Source: JABWBP01 sp964522165 (GTDB taxonomy: Bacteria > Calditrichota > Calditrichia > RBG-13-44-9 > J075). From it: a stretch of DNA of 64,000 nt. Under the pieces are notes generated by a model, which had not been told where the DNA came from, did no database searches, and saw only the letters and a program-made list of their open reading frames with translations. The stretch is from the NCBI GenBank assembly GCA_964522165.1, contig CAZFVV010000009.1:10903-74902 (forward strand), in the 5' to 3' direction. Shown here piece by piece: positions 52,160 through 60,512 of the stretch. The number at the start of each line of letters is the position of its first letter. The stretch's first letter is position 1. The position numbers and the translations under genes are program-made.

Positions 52160-53536
52160 ATGCTGTTTCGGAACCGGGTAATTTCCGTCGAAGCAGGCGT
52201 AGCAAAAGCCGCCGGGGGCTTTTACACATTCGCGCAAATCTTCGATCTTCAAATATTTCAATGAATCCGCCCCGGTATAATCGCGGATTTCATCCTCGCT
52301 CATATTGTTGGCAATCAACTCGCTGCGGGTGGGGGTATCGATGCCGTAATAACAGGAATTTCGCACCGGGGGGGAGCCGATCCGCAGGTGCACCTCCGTT
52401 GCTCCCGCGCCCTTTACCATGCGCACCAGTTTGCGGATGGTGGTTCCGCGCACGATGGAGTCATCCACCAGCACCACTTTTTTACCGGTGAAAAAATCCT
52501 TCAGGGGGTTGAATTTCTGGCGCACCGATTCATCCCGGGTGTATTGGTCCGGGCGGATAAAGGTGCGTCCCACGTAGTGATTACGGATCAGCCCCATCTC
52601 AAAGGGAATGCCCTTGGCGCTGGCGTAGCCCATACCGATAAAGTTGGCGGAATCCGGCACCGGCGCCACCGCGTCGGCCTTGAAATCGTCATAAGAAGCG
52701 AGCTTTGCGCCGATTTTGCGGCGAACCCCGTACACGTATTCATCGAACTGGTAGCTGTCCGGGCGGGCAAAATAGATCAATTCAAAAATACAATGGAAGG
52801 TCTTGCGCTCTCCGTTGGGAAAGAGAGAACGCTGGTAATTTTTCAGCGAAACCTCGTTGTGCGCGGTGAAAACGATGATTTCTCCCGGCTCCACTTCCCG
52901 CAGATCCTTTGCCCGCAGGATATCCAGGGCGCAGGATTCCGAGGCCACGGCGACGTCTCCATTCACGTACCCGATCATCATCGGGCGGAAACCCTGCACG
53001 TCGCGGAAAGCGTAGAGCGTATCCCCGGTCAGGAATACCGCGGAATAGGCCCCTTTGACGCGCTTCATCAATAATTTGATGGCGTCGGCGACTTCCATTC
53101 CCTCGCGCTCGTGATAGTACACAATAAAGCGCCCTAACAGCTCGCCGTCATTCTGGGAGGTGAAATGCACACCTTTTACCCGCAGGTCATCGGCCACTTC
53201 GTCGTAGTTTACCACGTCGCCGTTGCTGGCGATGGCGTAGATGGGGCCGCTGAGGGTCTCGATGACGTAGGGCTGGGTATTCTGGGGAACCGCGGAGCCG
53301 CGGGTGGGATAGCGAACGTGCCCGATGGCGGAAATTCCCGCCATTTGTTCCAGCAACTGATTGGGAAACGCTTCCTTCACGTAGCCCATGGATTTATGGA
53401 GATACAAAATTTTGCCGTTGGAAGAGACGATGCCGCAGCTTTCCTGCCCGCGGTGCTGCTGGGCGTAGAGCGCCAGCATCACCTGCCCGGCGGCGTTGCC
53501 TCCCTGGCGCGAAAAATATCCGGCGATTCCACACAT
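52157..53536 (-). CDS. purF: Amidophosphoribosyltransferase, [4Fe-4S] type
   Basis: 459 aa. First step of purine synthesis: PRPP and glutamine give 5-phosphoribosylamine. The N-terminal nucleophile is Cys2 (MCGIAGYF, no propeptide). The PRPP-binding motif is VVLVDDSIVRGTT. Cysteines match the four cluster ligands of the B. subtilis-type enzyme: Cys249 (KTFHCIFE), the Cys in RNSCYYGID, and the pair in GGFCYACFDG. Its stop codon coincides with a MITE-like element. Confidence 0.97.
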   Translation of the reverse strand: MCGIAGYFSRQGGNAAGQVMLALYAQQHRGQESCGIVSSNGKILYLHKSMGYVKEAFPNQLLEQMAGISAIGHVRYPTRGSAVPQNTQPYVIETLSGPIYAIASNGDVVNYDEVADDLRVKGVHFTSQNDGELLGRFIVYYHEREGMEVADAIKLLMKRVKGAYSAVFLTGDTLYAFRDVQGFRPMMIGYVNGDVAVASESCALDILRAKDLREVEPGEIIVFTAHNEVSLKNYQRSLFPNGERKTFHCIFELIYFARPDSYQFDEYVYGVRRKIGAKLASYDDFKADAVAPVPDSANFIGMGYASAKGIPFEMGLIRNHYVGRTFIRPDQYTRDESVRQKFNPLKDFFTGKKVVLVDDSIVRGTTIRKLVRMVKGAGATEVHLRIGSPPVRNSCYYGIDTPTRSELIANNMSEDEIRDYTGADSLKYLKIEDLRECVKAPGGFCYACFDGNYPVPKQH

Positions 53537-53613
53537 ATTTTGGCTCAGATCCTTACTCTTTACGTTTTACGGATTGTGGATTAGAGAAATTCCGCATCAG
53601 ATCAGGTTTCCTT

Positions 53614-53800
53614 AACCCGTAATGCGTAAAACGTAATGCGTAATCAGGCGGAATAAGATACAACCCCGCGCCCGCAAAAACGGCGAATAAAATAACATGG
53701 AATAGGGGAGGATACAAGTTGTTTGGTAGATGGGATTTGTAATGCGTAATAAAAACGGAATACGCAATACGAATTACGAGTTACGTTTCACGCTTCACGG
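53614..53800. repeat. CGTAATGCGTAAAACG phrase repeat (copy 5)
   Basis: Arms at 53616-53645 (GTAATGCGTAAAACGTAATG) and 53738-53799 (AATGCGTAATAAAAACGG to ACGTTTCACGCTTCACGG) around about 90 bp of other sequence. It reaches the stop codon of the gene at 53795. Confidence 0.65.
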
Positions 53801-54811
53801 TTGCCCGTCGAGTTCCAGAACCACCCATACCGGCACGTGGTCGGAGGCTAAGCTGCCGCGGTGCAGGTATTGCGGCCGGCTGCGGCTGAAGCGCACTTCC
53901 GAGCGCTCTCCGCGGATGGCCGCGGCGTGGTTGAATACGCCCGCCGCCGCTAAAAAGGGTTTCAAATTCATGGAGAGGAGAATCTGATCGAACAGGATGG
54001 CCTTGATTTTTACGTCGGTCTCGAAGTTGTAGGAATCATTCCCCCGCCATTTATTATTTTCCGCCCGGGCGCCCGGCACCGTTAGCGCAAAGGTATCGGA
54101 AGCAATTCCGGGGTAAATTTCGTGATACCCGTAGGAGCAGTAATCCCGTTCCAGCAAATCTTCAGTGGGATTAAAGAGAAAGCTATCTTCCGCGCTGTCG
54201 ATTCCGCCGGGAGCGCCGGGGTCGCCGTATTCCAGGATGTTCAGGGAGCGATCGTCGGGATTGTCGTTGAAATCGCCCAACAGAACCACGTTTTTTCCCG
54301 CCAGGGCGGTGCGGATGTAATTGAACATCAACTTTGCGGCGCCTTCGCGCTGGCCGTCGGTGGCGCGGCGCCCGCCCCCGCGGGATTTGGCGTGGTGCAC
54401 CAGGAACACAAATTCCCGCCCGTAACCGGATACCTGCACTTGCAGCAGGTCGCGGGCGCGGGGAAACTCCAGGTCATAATATTTGCCGGGAAAGACGTAG
54501 CGCAGCGAATCGATGCGGAAGGGGGGGCGCGCCGCCAGGGCCGTTTCCTGGATTTCGCCGGCGTCGTCGATCATGGCGATTTGATAGGTCTCGCCGAGGA
54601 TATCACGCAGCGCCGCGGGATTTTTTATCTCCTGAAAGGCGAGGATGTCCGCATCCAGCCTTTGCAGCACTTCCTGAAGGTTGGCGCGCCGCTCCCGGGT
54701 GAGGGCTTCGTCGAGAAAAAAGATGTTGTAGGTGGCAATTTTGACGGTCTGGGCGGGCAGTTGTGCCGTTCCTGTAAAGATTATTCCCATTATAAAAAAA
54801 ATCTGGCGCAT
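53795..54811 (-). CDS. Secreted endonuclease/exonuclease/phosphatase-family protein
   Basis: 338 aa. A signal peptide (QIFFIMGIIFTGTAQLPAQ) precedes an EEP-fold domain: KIATYNIFFLDEAL (Asn), ILAFQEIKN (Glu), LGDFNDNPDD (Asp, Asn) and SDHVPVWVVLE (Asp, His). These are the metal and catalytic residues of DNase I/phosphatase-like enzymes. Substrate is unclear; related secreted proteins act as nucleases or phosphodiesterases. Its C-terminal codons abut phrase-repeat DNA. Confidence 0.88.
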   Translation of the reverse strand: MRQIFFIMGIIFTGTAQLPAQTVKIATYNIFFLDEALTRERRANLQEVLQRLDADILAFQEIKNPAALRDILGETYQIAMIDDAGEIQETALAARPPFRIDSLRYVFPGKYYDLEFPRARDLLQVQVSGYGREFVFLVHHAKSRGGGRRATDGQREGAAKLMFNYIRTALAGKNVVLLGDFNDNPDDRSLNILEYGDPGAPGGIDSAEDSFLFNPTEDLLERDYCSYGYHEIYPGIASDTFALTVPGARAENNKWRGNDSYNFETDVKIKAILFDQILLSMNLKPFLAAAGVFNHAAAIRGERSEVRFSRSRPQYLHRGSLASDHVPVWVVLELDGQP

Positions 54812-54879
54812 AAGATGAAGCCACGTTTAAAGGGTTTCTAAAAGGGACCATTGCGAATCAATTTGGCATCGCCGCTTGC

Positions 54880-55092
54880 TTAAACTGCCGTGGCAAATTT
54901 TTCGGCGCGCTCATCCAATAGTTGCAGCAAGTTTTGAATGGCTTCCACTTCTCGTTCCTCAAAATAGACCTCGCCGCATTGAGTGCAAACCCATGCAGGA
55001 ATCTCGTCAAACGTCACATGGTAGCCTTTACGGCCAATTTGGAAAGGAGCGGTTTTACGCTCCATTTTGCCTTGACAGTGCATGCACATCAT
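54880..55092 (-). CDS. YgiT/MqsA-type zinc-finger antitoxin
   Basis: 70 aa. Zinc ligands C-x2-C (MMCMHCQG) and C-x2-C (VCTQCGEVYFEE) define the N-terminal YgiT zinc-finger domain; the C-terminal HTH of MqsA is absent, as in many short partners of DUF4258 proteins. It starts within the end of the DUF4258 gene (ATGA-type overlap), so it is co-translated. Predicted to neutralise the upstream product. Gene order (toxin first) is like mqsRA. Confidence 0.82.
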   Translation of the reverse strand: MMCMHCQGKMERKTAPFQIGRKGYHVTFDEIPAWVCTQCGEVYFEEREVEAIQNLLQLLDERAEKFATAV

Positions 55093-55406
55093 GGTGATTT
55101 CCTCTTTTTAAAATCTATGTCCCATTGCGCCGGATCGGGGAGATATGCTGTAATTACTGCCAGGTAGTCACTCTTAGGCGCACAAACTACATGCAGAGGG
55201 CGATTCGAATCTCCAAAACCCATTAGCAGACAACTATGCCCTCGCGCGTCAGTAGGATAATCTTCAATTACTTCACCGGTTTCGATCACCTCGCGAACTT
55301 CTTGAAATGTAATCATCCGATCCGGCCTTGACATTTGCCGAATGGCATGGGGAAGATACAATATGCGTTTTTGTACAGCTTCACGCACCTTATCCAAAAT
55401 ATTCAT
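55089..55406 (-). CDS. DUF4258 toxin-like protein
   Basis: 105 aa from ATG 55406 (GTG 55415 is an alternative). DUF4258 pattern: LPHAIRQMSRPDRMITFQEVREVIETGEVIEDYP, then GFGDSNRPLHVVCAP. DUF4258 proteins are predicted RNase-like toxins paired with YgiT-type antitoxins. The region is more AT-rich than neighbours. Toxicity is inferred from pairing, not seen. Confidence 0.8.
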   Translation of the reverse strand: MNILDKVREAVQKRILYLPHAIRQMSRPDRMITFQEVREVIETGEVIEDYPTDARGHSCLLMGFGDSNRPLHVVCAPKSDYLAVITAYLPDPAQWDIDFKKRKSP

Positions 55407-55483
55407 AAGGACCACAATTTAGGTGAAATAGAAGCCGATTAAAAAGACAAATTCCGTTTTACAGCGACCCTTCAATTGTTTTC

Positions 55484-55798
55484 TTACTCCGGCCGCCAGC
55501 GGTAGCGCTGCAAATCGACCGTCTCATCGCGGAAGACGATTCCTTCCGCCTCTAACAAGGTTTTTTGCAGATCGTACTGCCCGTTTTCCCGGGGCAAAGA
55601 AATCCGCCCGCGGGCGTTGATGACCCGCTGCCAGGGAATGTCGATCTCCTCCGGCGCGGCGTGGAGCGCGTATCCGGCCATGCGGGCCTGCCCGCCCAAT
55701 CCCGCCATGCGGGCAACCTGGCCGTAGGTGGCTACTTTGCCGGGGGGAATGCGGCGCACCACCTCCCAGATTTTTCGATAATTTTCGGATACGGGCAA
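55484..55798 (-). CDS. Alkyltransferase-like protein (ATL)
   Basis: 104 aa with the C-terminal domain of O6-alkylguanine-DNA alkyltransferase. The active-site PCHRV is replaced by PWQRV, so the acceptor Cys is absent. ATL proteins bind alkylated guanine and flag it for nucleotide excision repair. RIPPGKVATYGQVARMAG and YALHAAPEEIDIPWQRVINARG match the family. It stands alone. Confidence 0.93.
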   Translation of the reverse strand: MPVSENYRKIWEVVRRIPPGKVATYGQVARMAGLGGQARMAGYALHAAPEEIDIPWQRVINARGRISLPRENGQYDLQKTLLEAEGIVFRDETVDLQRYRWRPE

Positions 55799-55932
55799 TT
55801 CTCTGCTTACTCCAGGGGATGAACATTCGTCAGCGTTTTTGACCGAGGCGGAAAATACGAAGAATTTGCCAATAACTCAAGCGCCGGGGATATTGGGCAG
55901 GAATTTTCGCGAAAAGGGGGGGATAAGGCGAG

Positions 55933-55960
55933 GGAAAACGAAAACCGCTTCGCGGCGGTT
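55933..55960 (-). terminator. Possible terminator after the gene at 55995
   Basis: On the minus strand AACCGC and GCGGTT (6-bp stem, 55943-55948 with 55955-55960) are followed by TTCGTTTTCC. The stem is short, so strength is probably modest. Confidence 0.45.
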
Positions 55961-55994
55961 ACAGGCGCAACAGAAACGGTTTTGATGAAAACGG

Positions 55995-56210
55995 CTACGA
56001 AAATTTCTTTTCAAACAGCCAGCGCGGTATCTTTACTTCGATAGAGTTCTCTTTTCGTTTGATTTTTACAGTGCCCTTGGCTAACCAGGCGTTTTGGCGA
56101 TTCCATTCGATCAATATGCCGGTATCCGTTTCATAGATGATTTCCGGAACTTCGATCACCACTCTTTTTCTGAAAAATTGTAGCCATTCCCAATCGAACC
56201 AGCCGGCCAT
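55995..56210 (-). CDS. Small unknown protein
   Basis: 71 aa, unrecognised. Basic and beta-rich (FFRKRVVIEVPEIIYETDTG, KGTVKIKRKENSIEVKIPRW), with no signal peptide or membrane helix. A GGAGG site lies upstream of the ATG. It is AT-richer than neighbours and stands alone; function unknown. Confidence 0.6.
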   Translation of the reverse strand: MAGWFDWEWLQFFRKRVVIEVPEIIYETDTGILIEWNRQNAWLAKGTVKIKRKENSIEVKIPRWLFEKKFS

Positions 56211-56405
56211 TTACACCTCCGGGGAAATATTTTTCTTTAGATGCGGCTTCCCGGCGAGAAAGCGTTTTCAAATAATAGATTCCCATAATAAGGAATATAT
56301 CCAACCGCCTTTCCGGAGCCGTTGACCGAACGCATGGAATATCGAAAAGGGATTAAAACGTACCGGTCGCATCAAGAAAGACCGTTAAAAAAGGAAAAGA
56401 ATCAG

Positions 56406-58385
56406 CTATTGGCGGTCAATTCTTTTCCCCACAAAACGCACGGTCAAGAACAGGACCGCGAAACCGACCGGGAGCAGTACCCAGTTGCTGACGCCGAAGC
56501 CGATGGGGATGTAGCCGATCACCGAGGCGGCCATTCCGCAGGTGAGCGCATAGGGAAGCTGGGTGCGCACGTGGTCGATATGGTCGGCGCTGGAAGCCAT
56601 GGAGGACATGATGGTGGTATCGGAGATGGGGGAACAGTGGTCGCCGAAGGTGGCCCCGGCCAGCACCGCCCCGATGGTGCTCAACAGAATCCCGGTTTCG
56701 TGCATCCCGGTAATATCGGGATCGGAAAGCGCGAACTGGTGCGCCAGGGGAATGGCGATGGGCATCAGAATCGCCATGGTGCCCCAGGAGGTGCCGGTGG
56801 CGAAGGAGATCAGCGCCGCGCTGATGAAGATCAACATCGGCAGCCAGTGCGCGGAGAGGAAATGGCTGGTGAGATAGACCACGTAATCGGCGATGAACAA
56901 ATCCCGGCAAATATCCCCGATGCCCCAGGCCAGGGTCAAAATTACCACCGCCATCATCATGGAGCGCAGGCCGTTCACCCAGGCCTCCAGGGCCTGGTGG
57001 AGGTTGAGCAGCCGCTGCCATAACGCCAGACCGATCGCGGTAACGCAGCCCATGAAGGAGGCCCACATCAGAACCGCAAAGGAGTCCGAGGCGCCCACAA
57101 TCGCGCTGATTTTGCGCACCAGGGAAATATCGGCCAGGGTTTTCCCGTTCGCCGCCGCTTCTTCGCTTAATTTTGCCCACCCGGCCTCCCAGCCGGTGTA
57201 AAACAGGCCCGCGCTCACCACCGCAATCACCACCAGCACTGGCGCCATGGCGTTATACCAGCGTTTGGGAACGGTTTCATCCGCCAGCATCTCCGCGGAA
57301 GCGAGGGTCGCCAGCGGGGTGGCGCCGGCCCGCAAGACCTGCCCGGTAGAATAAGCGCGGTACTCCGCCCGCTGCATGGGCCCGAAATCGCGCAGCAGCC
57401 AGGCCACCATCAAGCCGAAAAACAGGGTGTAGAGGGGGTAAAAATTGAAGGGAATGCTTTGCAAAAAGGTGATGTACGCGTTCCGGTCCATGCCTAAGGC
57501 GGTAAAGGACTGGCTGATCAGGCTGATTTCGTAGCCGATCCAGGTAGAGATGATCGCGATATTGGCCACCGGCGCGGCCGTGGAATCCACGATGTAGGAT
57601 AATTTTTCCCGGGAGATGCGCAGCTTGTCGGTGAGCGGGCGCATGGTGTTGCCGACGATGAGGGTATTGGCGTAATCGTCGAAGAAAATCAGCACGCCCA
57701 TAACCCAGGCGGATAATTGCCCCCCGCGGGAGCTCCGGGCATAGCGGGAGAGCCGCTCCACGATCCCCTGGGTGCCCCCGGAGCGGGTTACCACCCCCAC
57801 CATCCCGCCCAACAGCAGGCTGAAAATGAGGATATAAACGTGCTCGGCCGTCGCCACCGCGTTCACGATGTATTGATCCAGGGTATGAAGAAATCCCAAC
57901 AACGGATTGTAGCCGAACACGAAAGCAGCCCCCAGCCAGATGCCGCAAAACAGCGCCACCACCACCTGGCGGGTTATCAACGCCAGGGCGATAGCCAGCA
58001 AGGGGGGGAGAATGCTGAGAATTGCCGGAAGGGCGCGAATTTCCACTTCCCGGCTGCGCTCGCCCAGGAAAACCGTCAAGGTGTGGGTTCCGCTGTGCGG
58101 CAGGCGCAGGCCGGAAATTGCCAGCGGGGCGGGATTGGCGGCGTCGAGGGTGAAGGCGGTATCCGCCAGCGCCCTGCCGGACTCCCGGGCGATAACTTTG
58201 CAGGGAACCACTGCCACGCCTTCCGCCAGGTAATAGGGGATGCCAGGCGCGATTTTCAGGGTGAAGTCGATACCGCTCAGCGCCACTTTGGGAGATTCTA
58301 CGGCGAAGGGAGCGGTTTCCCCGGCGAAAAGGGAGAGAGAGAGCAGCAGCAGCGCGGAAAATTTGCGGAGAAGAACCGGGAGCAT
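56406..58385 (-). CDS. NhaC-family Na+/H+ antiporter with N-terminal extracytoplasmic domain
   Basis: 659 aa. Residues 1-25 are a signal-like helix (SALLLLSLSLFAGETAPFA). Residues about 26-125 form a beta-rich, Ig-like domain (KVIARESGRALADTAFTLD, GTHTLTVFLGERSREVEIR) that is absent from typical NhaC. The remainder (about 128-659) has at least ten membrane helices with the NhaC motifs GFLHTLDQYIVNAVATAEH, GGMVGVVTRSGGTQGIVE, FDDYANTLIVG, TSWGTMAILMPI and FGDHCSPISDTTI. It could exchange Na+ for H+ or, as in relatives, amino acids or malate with Na+ and H+. Ion choice is inferred. Confidence 0.85.
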   Translation of the reverse strand: MLPVLLRKFSALLLLSLSLFAGETAPFAVESPKVALSGIDFTLKIAPGIPYYLAEGVAVVPCKVIARESGRALADTAFTLDAANPAPLAISGLRLPHSGTHTLTVFLGERSREVEIRALPAILSILPPLLAIALALITRQVVVALFCGIWLGAAFVFGYNPLLGFLHTLDQYIVNAVATAEHVYILIFSLLLGGMVGVVTRSGGTQGIVERLSRYARSSRGGQLSAWVMGVLIFFDDYANTLIVGNTMRPLTDKLRISREKLSYIVDSTAAPVANIAIISTWIGYEISLISQSFTALGMDRNAYITFLQSIPFNFYPLYTLFFGLMVAWLLRDFGPMQRAEYRAYSTGQVLRAGATPLATLASAEMLADETVPKRWYNAMAPVLVVIAVVSAGLFYTGWEAGWAKLSEEAAANGKTLADISLVRKISAIVGASDSFAVLMWASFMGCVTAIGLALWQRLLNLHQALEAWVNGLRSMMMAVVILTLAWGIGDICRDLFIADYVVYLTSHFLSAHWLPMLIFISAALISFATGTSWGTMAILMPIAIPLAHQFALSDPDITGMHETGILLSTIGAVLAGATFGDHCSPISDTTIMSSMASSADHIDHVRTQLPYALTCGMAASVIGYIPIGFGVSNWVLLPVGFAVLFLTVRFVGKRIDRQ

Positions 58386-58409
58386 GAGAAGATCCTTTGA
58401 GTGTGAATG

Positions 58410-58502
58410 GAGTGCAAAGCTTCAGCTTTGCACTGGTTGGGGTGAAACGAACGGGTAACAAGCCCGCCTTTGCTGTCAGTGCAAAGCTGAAGCTTTGCAC
58501 TC
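58410..58502. repeat. GTGCAAAGCTTCAGCTTTGC inverted-pair repeat
   Basis: Perfect 26-bp inverted arms (58410-58435 and 58477-58502), each itself a palindrome of GTGCAAAGCT/AGCTTTGCAC, around a 41-bp spacer. Located between hypE and the antiporter gene. Confidence 0.85.
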
Positions 58503-58523
58503 CTGCTGCTTACTTTTCCTGTT

Positions 58524-59591
58524 TCAGCAAATCCGCGGCAACTGCTCCCCGCTGAACATGTCCACGATGCGGCGGGCCCCGATCTTGCCGGTCATGGTCA
58601 CCAGGCCGGGGGATTCATCGCGCGCCTGGCCGATCAGCGCCGCGTTTTTATCCGCAGCGTGGGAGTTGAGGATTTTCAAAGCTTTTTCGGCGTGCTGCGC
58701 TTTCACGATGGCGATGAAGCGCCCCTCGTTGGCGACGTAGAGGGGATCGAATCCCAGAATCTCGCAAGCGCCCTGCACGTCCTCCCGCACCGGAATGGCG
58801 GACTCTTGAAGGTGCAGGTTCAATCCGCTGCTTTCGGCGATTTCCACTAAGGCGCTGGCCAGGCCGCCGCGGGTGAGGTCGCGCAGGCAGTGCACTTCCA
58901 CCCCGGCATTCAGCAGCGCCAGCGCCGCTTCCGCTACCGGGGCGGAGTCGCTCTCGATGGCGGTTTCGAATTCCAGCCCCTCGCGCACGGCCATGATGGC
59001 GATCCCGTGCCGCCCGAGGTCCCCGCTGAGCAGGATCGCGTCACCTTTTTTCACTTGTTGAGGAGAAATTTCCCCGGCATGTTCGATGATCCCCACCCCG
59101 GCGGTGTTGATGAAAATCCCGTCGCCTTTACCGCGGTCAACTACTTTAGTGTCCCCGGTAACGATTTGCACTCCGCAATTTTCCGCGGCCCGCTGCATGG
59201 ACTGCACGATCTGCCAGAGCGTTTCCATGGCAAGGCCCTCTTCAATGATAAACCCGGCGCTGAGGTAGAGCGGGCGCGCTCCGCACATGGCCAGGTCGTT
59301 CACGGTGCCGTGAATTGCCAGGGAGCCGATGTCGCCGCCGGGAAAGAACAGCGGTTTGATCACGTAGGAATCGGTGCTGAAGGCTAAGCGTCCGTTGCCG
59401 GGAGAAAAAACCGCCCCGTCGTGCTGGATCTGTAATTGCGGATTATTGAAGGCGGAGACGAACATCTTTTGGATCAACTGGTGCATCAGCTTGCCCCCGC
59501 CGCCGTGGGCGAGCTGCACCTGGGGGTACTCGCTGATGGGGATGGGGCAGGCAAGGCCGGCGGCCAGATCGGTTTTAGGAGAGGGATTCAT
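58524..59591 (-). CDS. hypE: Hydrogenase maturation factor HypE
   Basis: 355 aa AIR synthase-fold protein. HypE dehydrates the thiocarbamate on its C-terminal Cys to thiocyanate, providing cyanide ligands for the [NiFe]-hydrogenase iron. The C-terminus PRIC with Cys as the last residue is intact. LAHGGGGKLMHQLI, FSTDSYVIKPLFFPGGDIG, HGTVNDLAMCGARPLYLSAGF and TGDTKVVDRGKGDGIFINT are family motifs. No hypA, B, C, D, F or hydrogenase gene is visible in the window; partners may lie elsewhere. Confidence 0.93.
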   Translation of the reverse strand: MNPSPKTDLAAGLACPIPISEYPQVQLAHGGGGKLMHQLIQKMFVSAFNNPQLQIQHDGAVFSPGNGRLAFSTDSYVIKPLFFPGGDIGSLAIHGTVNDLAMCGARPLYLSAGFIIEEGLAMETLWQIVQSMQRAAENCGVQIVTGDTKVVDRGKGDGIFINTAGVGIIEHAGEISPQQVKKGDAILLSGDLGRHGIAIMAVREGLEFETAIESDSAPVAEAALALLNAGVEVHCLRDLTRGGLASALVEIAESSGLNLHLQESAIPVREDVQGACEILGFDPLYVANEGRFIAIVKAQHAEKALKILNSHAADKNAALIGQARDESPGLVTMTGKIGARRIVDMFSGEQLPRIC

Positions 59592-59666
59592 GGTTGGCGG
59601 AGATTTTAAGATTTATGATAGACGTGATTTTCGATTCTTCGGGATTTCGCGTATCACTCTCGTTCG

Positions 59667-60104
59667 TTACTCATCTTCAATGAAAACGGCTGGCGAAATT
59701 TTAAACCGTTTACTGAGCGCCTTAACCTGTCTAAGGGTAAGCTTCCTTTTGCCGCTTAATATCTCGGATACAACACCTTGACTTCCCAATTCTTTTAAAT
59801 CGCGTTGTTTTAGATTGTGCTCTTCCATTAAATATTTTAAACAGCCAATCGCATCTCCCACCGGTTCAGGATAATGCCGGTCTTCGTAATCTTCGATTCG
59901 TGCCCCGATCGTTTCCATCAATGATGCTAACGGATGATCTTCATCTTCACCGACCATATCGATCAGTCTATCCAATACTTTTACAGCGTATTCATATTCT
60001 TCTTCAGTGTGTATGACCGATACAACTTTTGAGACAATCGGCCATATTTTAGCAATTTTTTCTATTTCTGCATTCAATACTTCTTCGTTCAATACTTCCA
60101 TCAT
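59667..60104 (-). CDS. higA: HigA-type antitoxin, HTH-XRE family
   Basis: 145 aa from ATG 60104 (GGAAGGA upstream; the open frame's earlier TTG is inside higB). The N-terminal part is acidic and alpha-helical. The C-terminal HTH_XRE (EEHNLKQRDLKELGSQGVVSEILSGKRKLTLRQVKALSKRF) matches HigA antitoxins. Its start codon overlaps the higB stop (ATGA). It should repress the promoter of both genes and neutralise HigB. Confidence 0.82.
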   Translation of the reverse strand: MMEVLNEEVLNAEIEKIAKIWPIVSKVVSVIHTEEEYEYAVKVLDRLIDMVGEDEDHPLASLMETIGARIEDYEDRHYPEPVGDAIGCLKYLMEEHNLKQRDLKELGSQGVVSEILSGKRKLTLRQVKALSKRFKISPAVFIEDE

Positions 60105-60391
60105 GATTCCTTCCAATTACCCTTATCATACTCTTTATGAGTTAACACATCCCTGATATAAATGATCTTGCGATTGTAATGAATGGCGGCGATCAATCTG
60201 TATTTATTGCCGCCAATATTGAAAACCGTTAACCTGTCCACTTTATCCGCGCCTGGAAAAATTTGCCGCAACTCCGAGAATGACTCGAAGTTGTGCCGTT
60301 TCATCGCGCGATACCAACGCTTTAAAGGCTCATCCGCTTCCGGGTGCTGTTCCGCAAATTCCAATAAGCGTCGTCGTGTAATAATGCGCAT
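60101..60391 (-). CDS. higB: HigB-family mRNA interferase toxin
   Basis: 96 aa, similar to HigB/RelE-fold toxins. ITRRRLLEFAEQHPEADEPLKRWYRAMKRHNF, FNIGGNKYRLIAAIHYNRKIIYIRDVLTHKEYDKGNW are characteristic, including the C-terminal THKEYDK-type catalytic region. Cuts mRNA on the ribosome in characterised relatives. It comes before higA, the usual order of higBA. The region is AT-richer than flanks, suggesting transfer. Confidence 0.85.
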   Translation of the reverse strand: MRIITRRRLLEFAEQHPEADEPLKRWYRAMKRHNFESFSELRQIFPGADKVDRLTVFNIGGNKYRLIAAIHYNRKIIYIRDVLTHKEYDKGNWKES

Positions 60392-60512
60392 GGGAAAATA
60401 TATCTCACGTGGAGATACTTATCAAGCGATATTTTAGCGAAATTTTATCTGTCGGTATAATGGACAATTAAGCCTTGCAAATTACCGGGAAGCTTCGCTA
60501 CCTTCTCACCTT

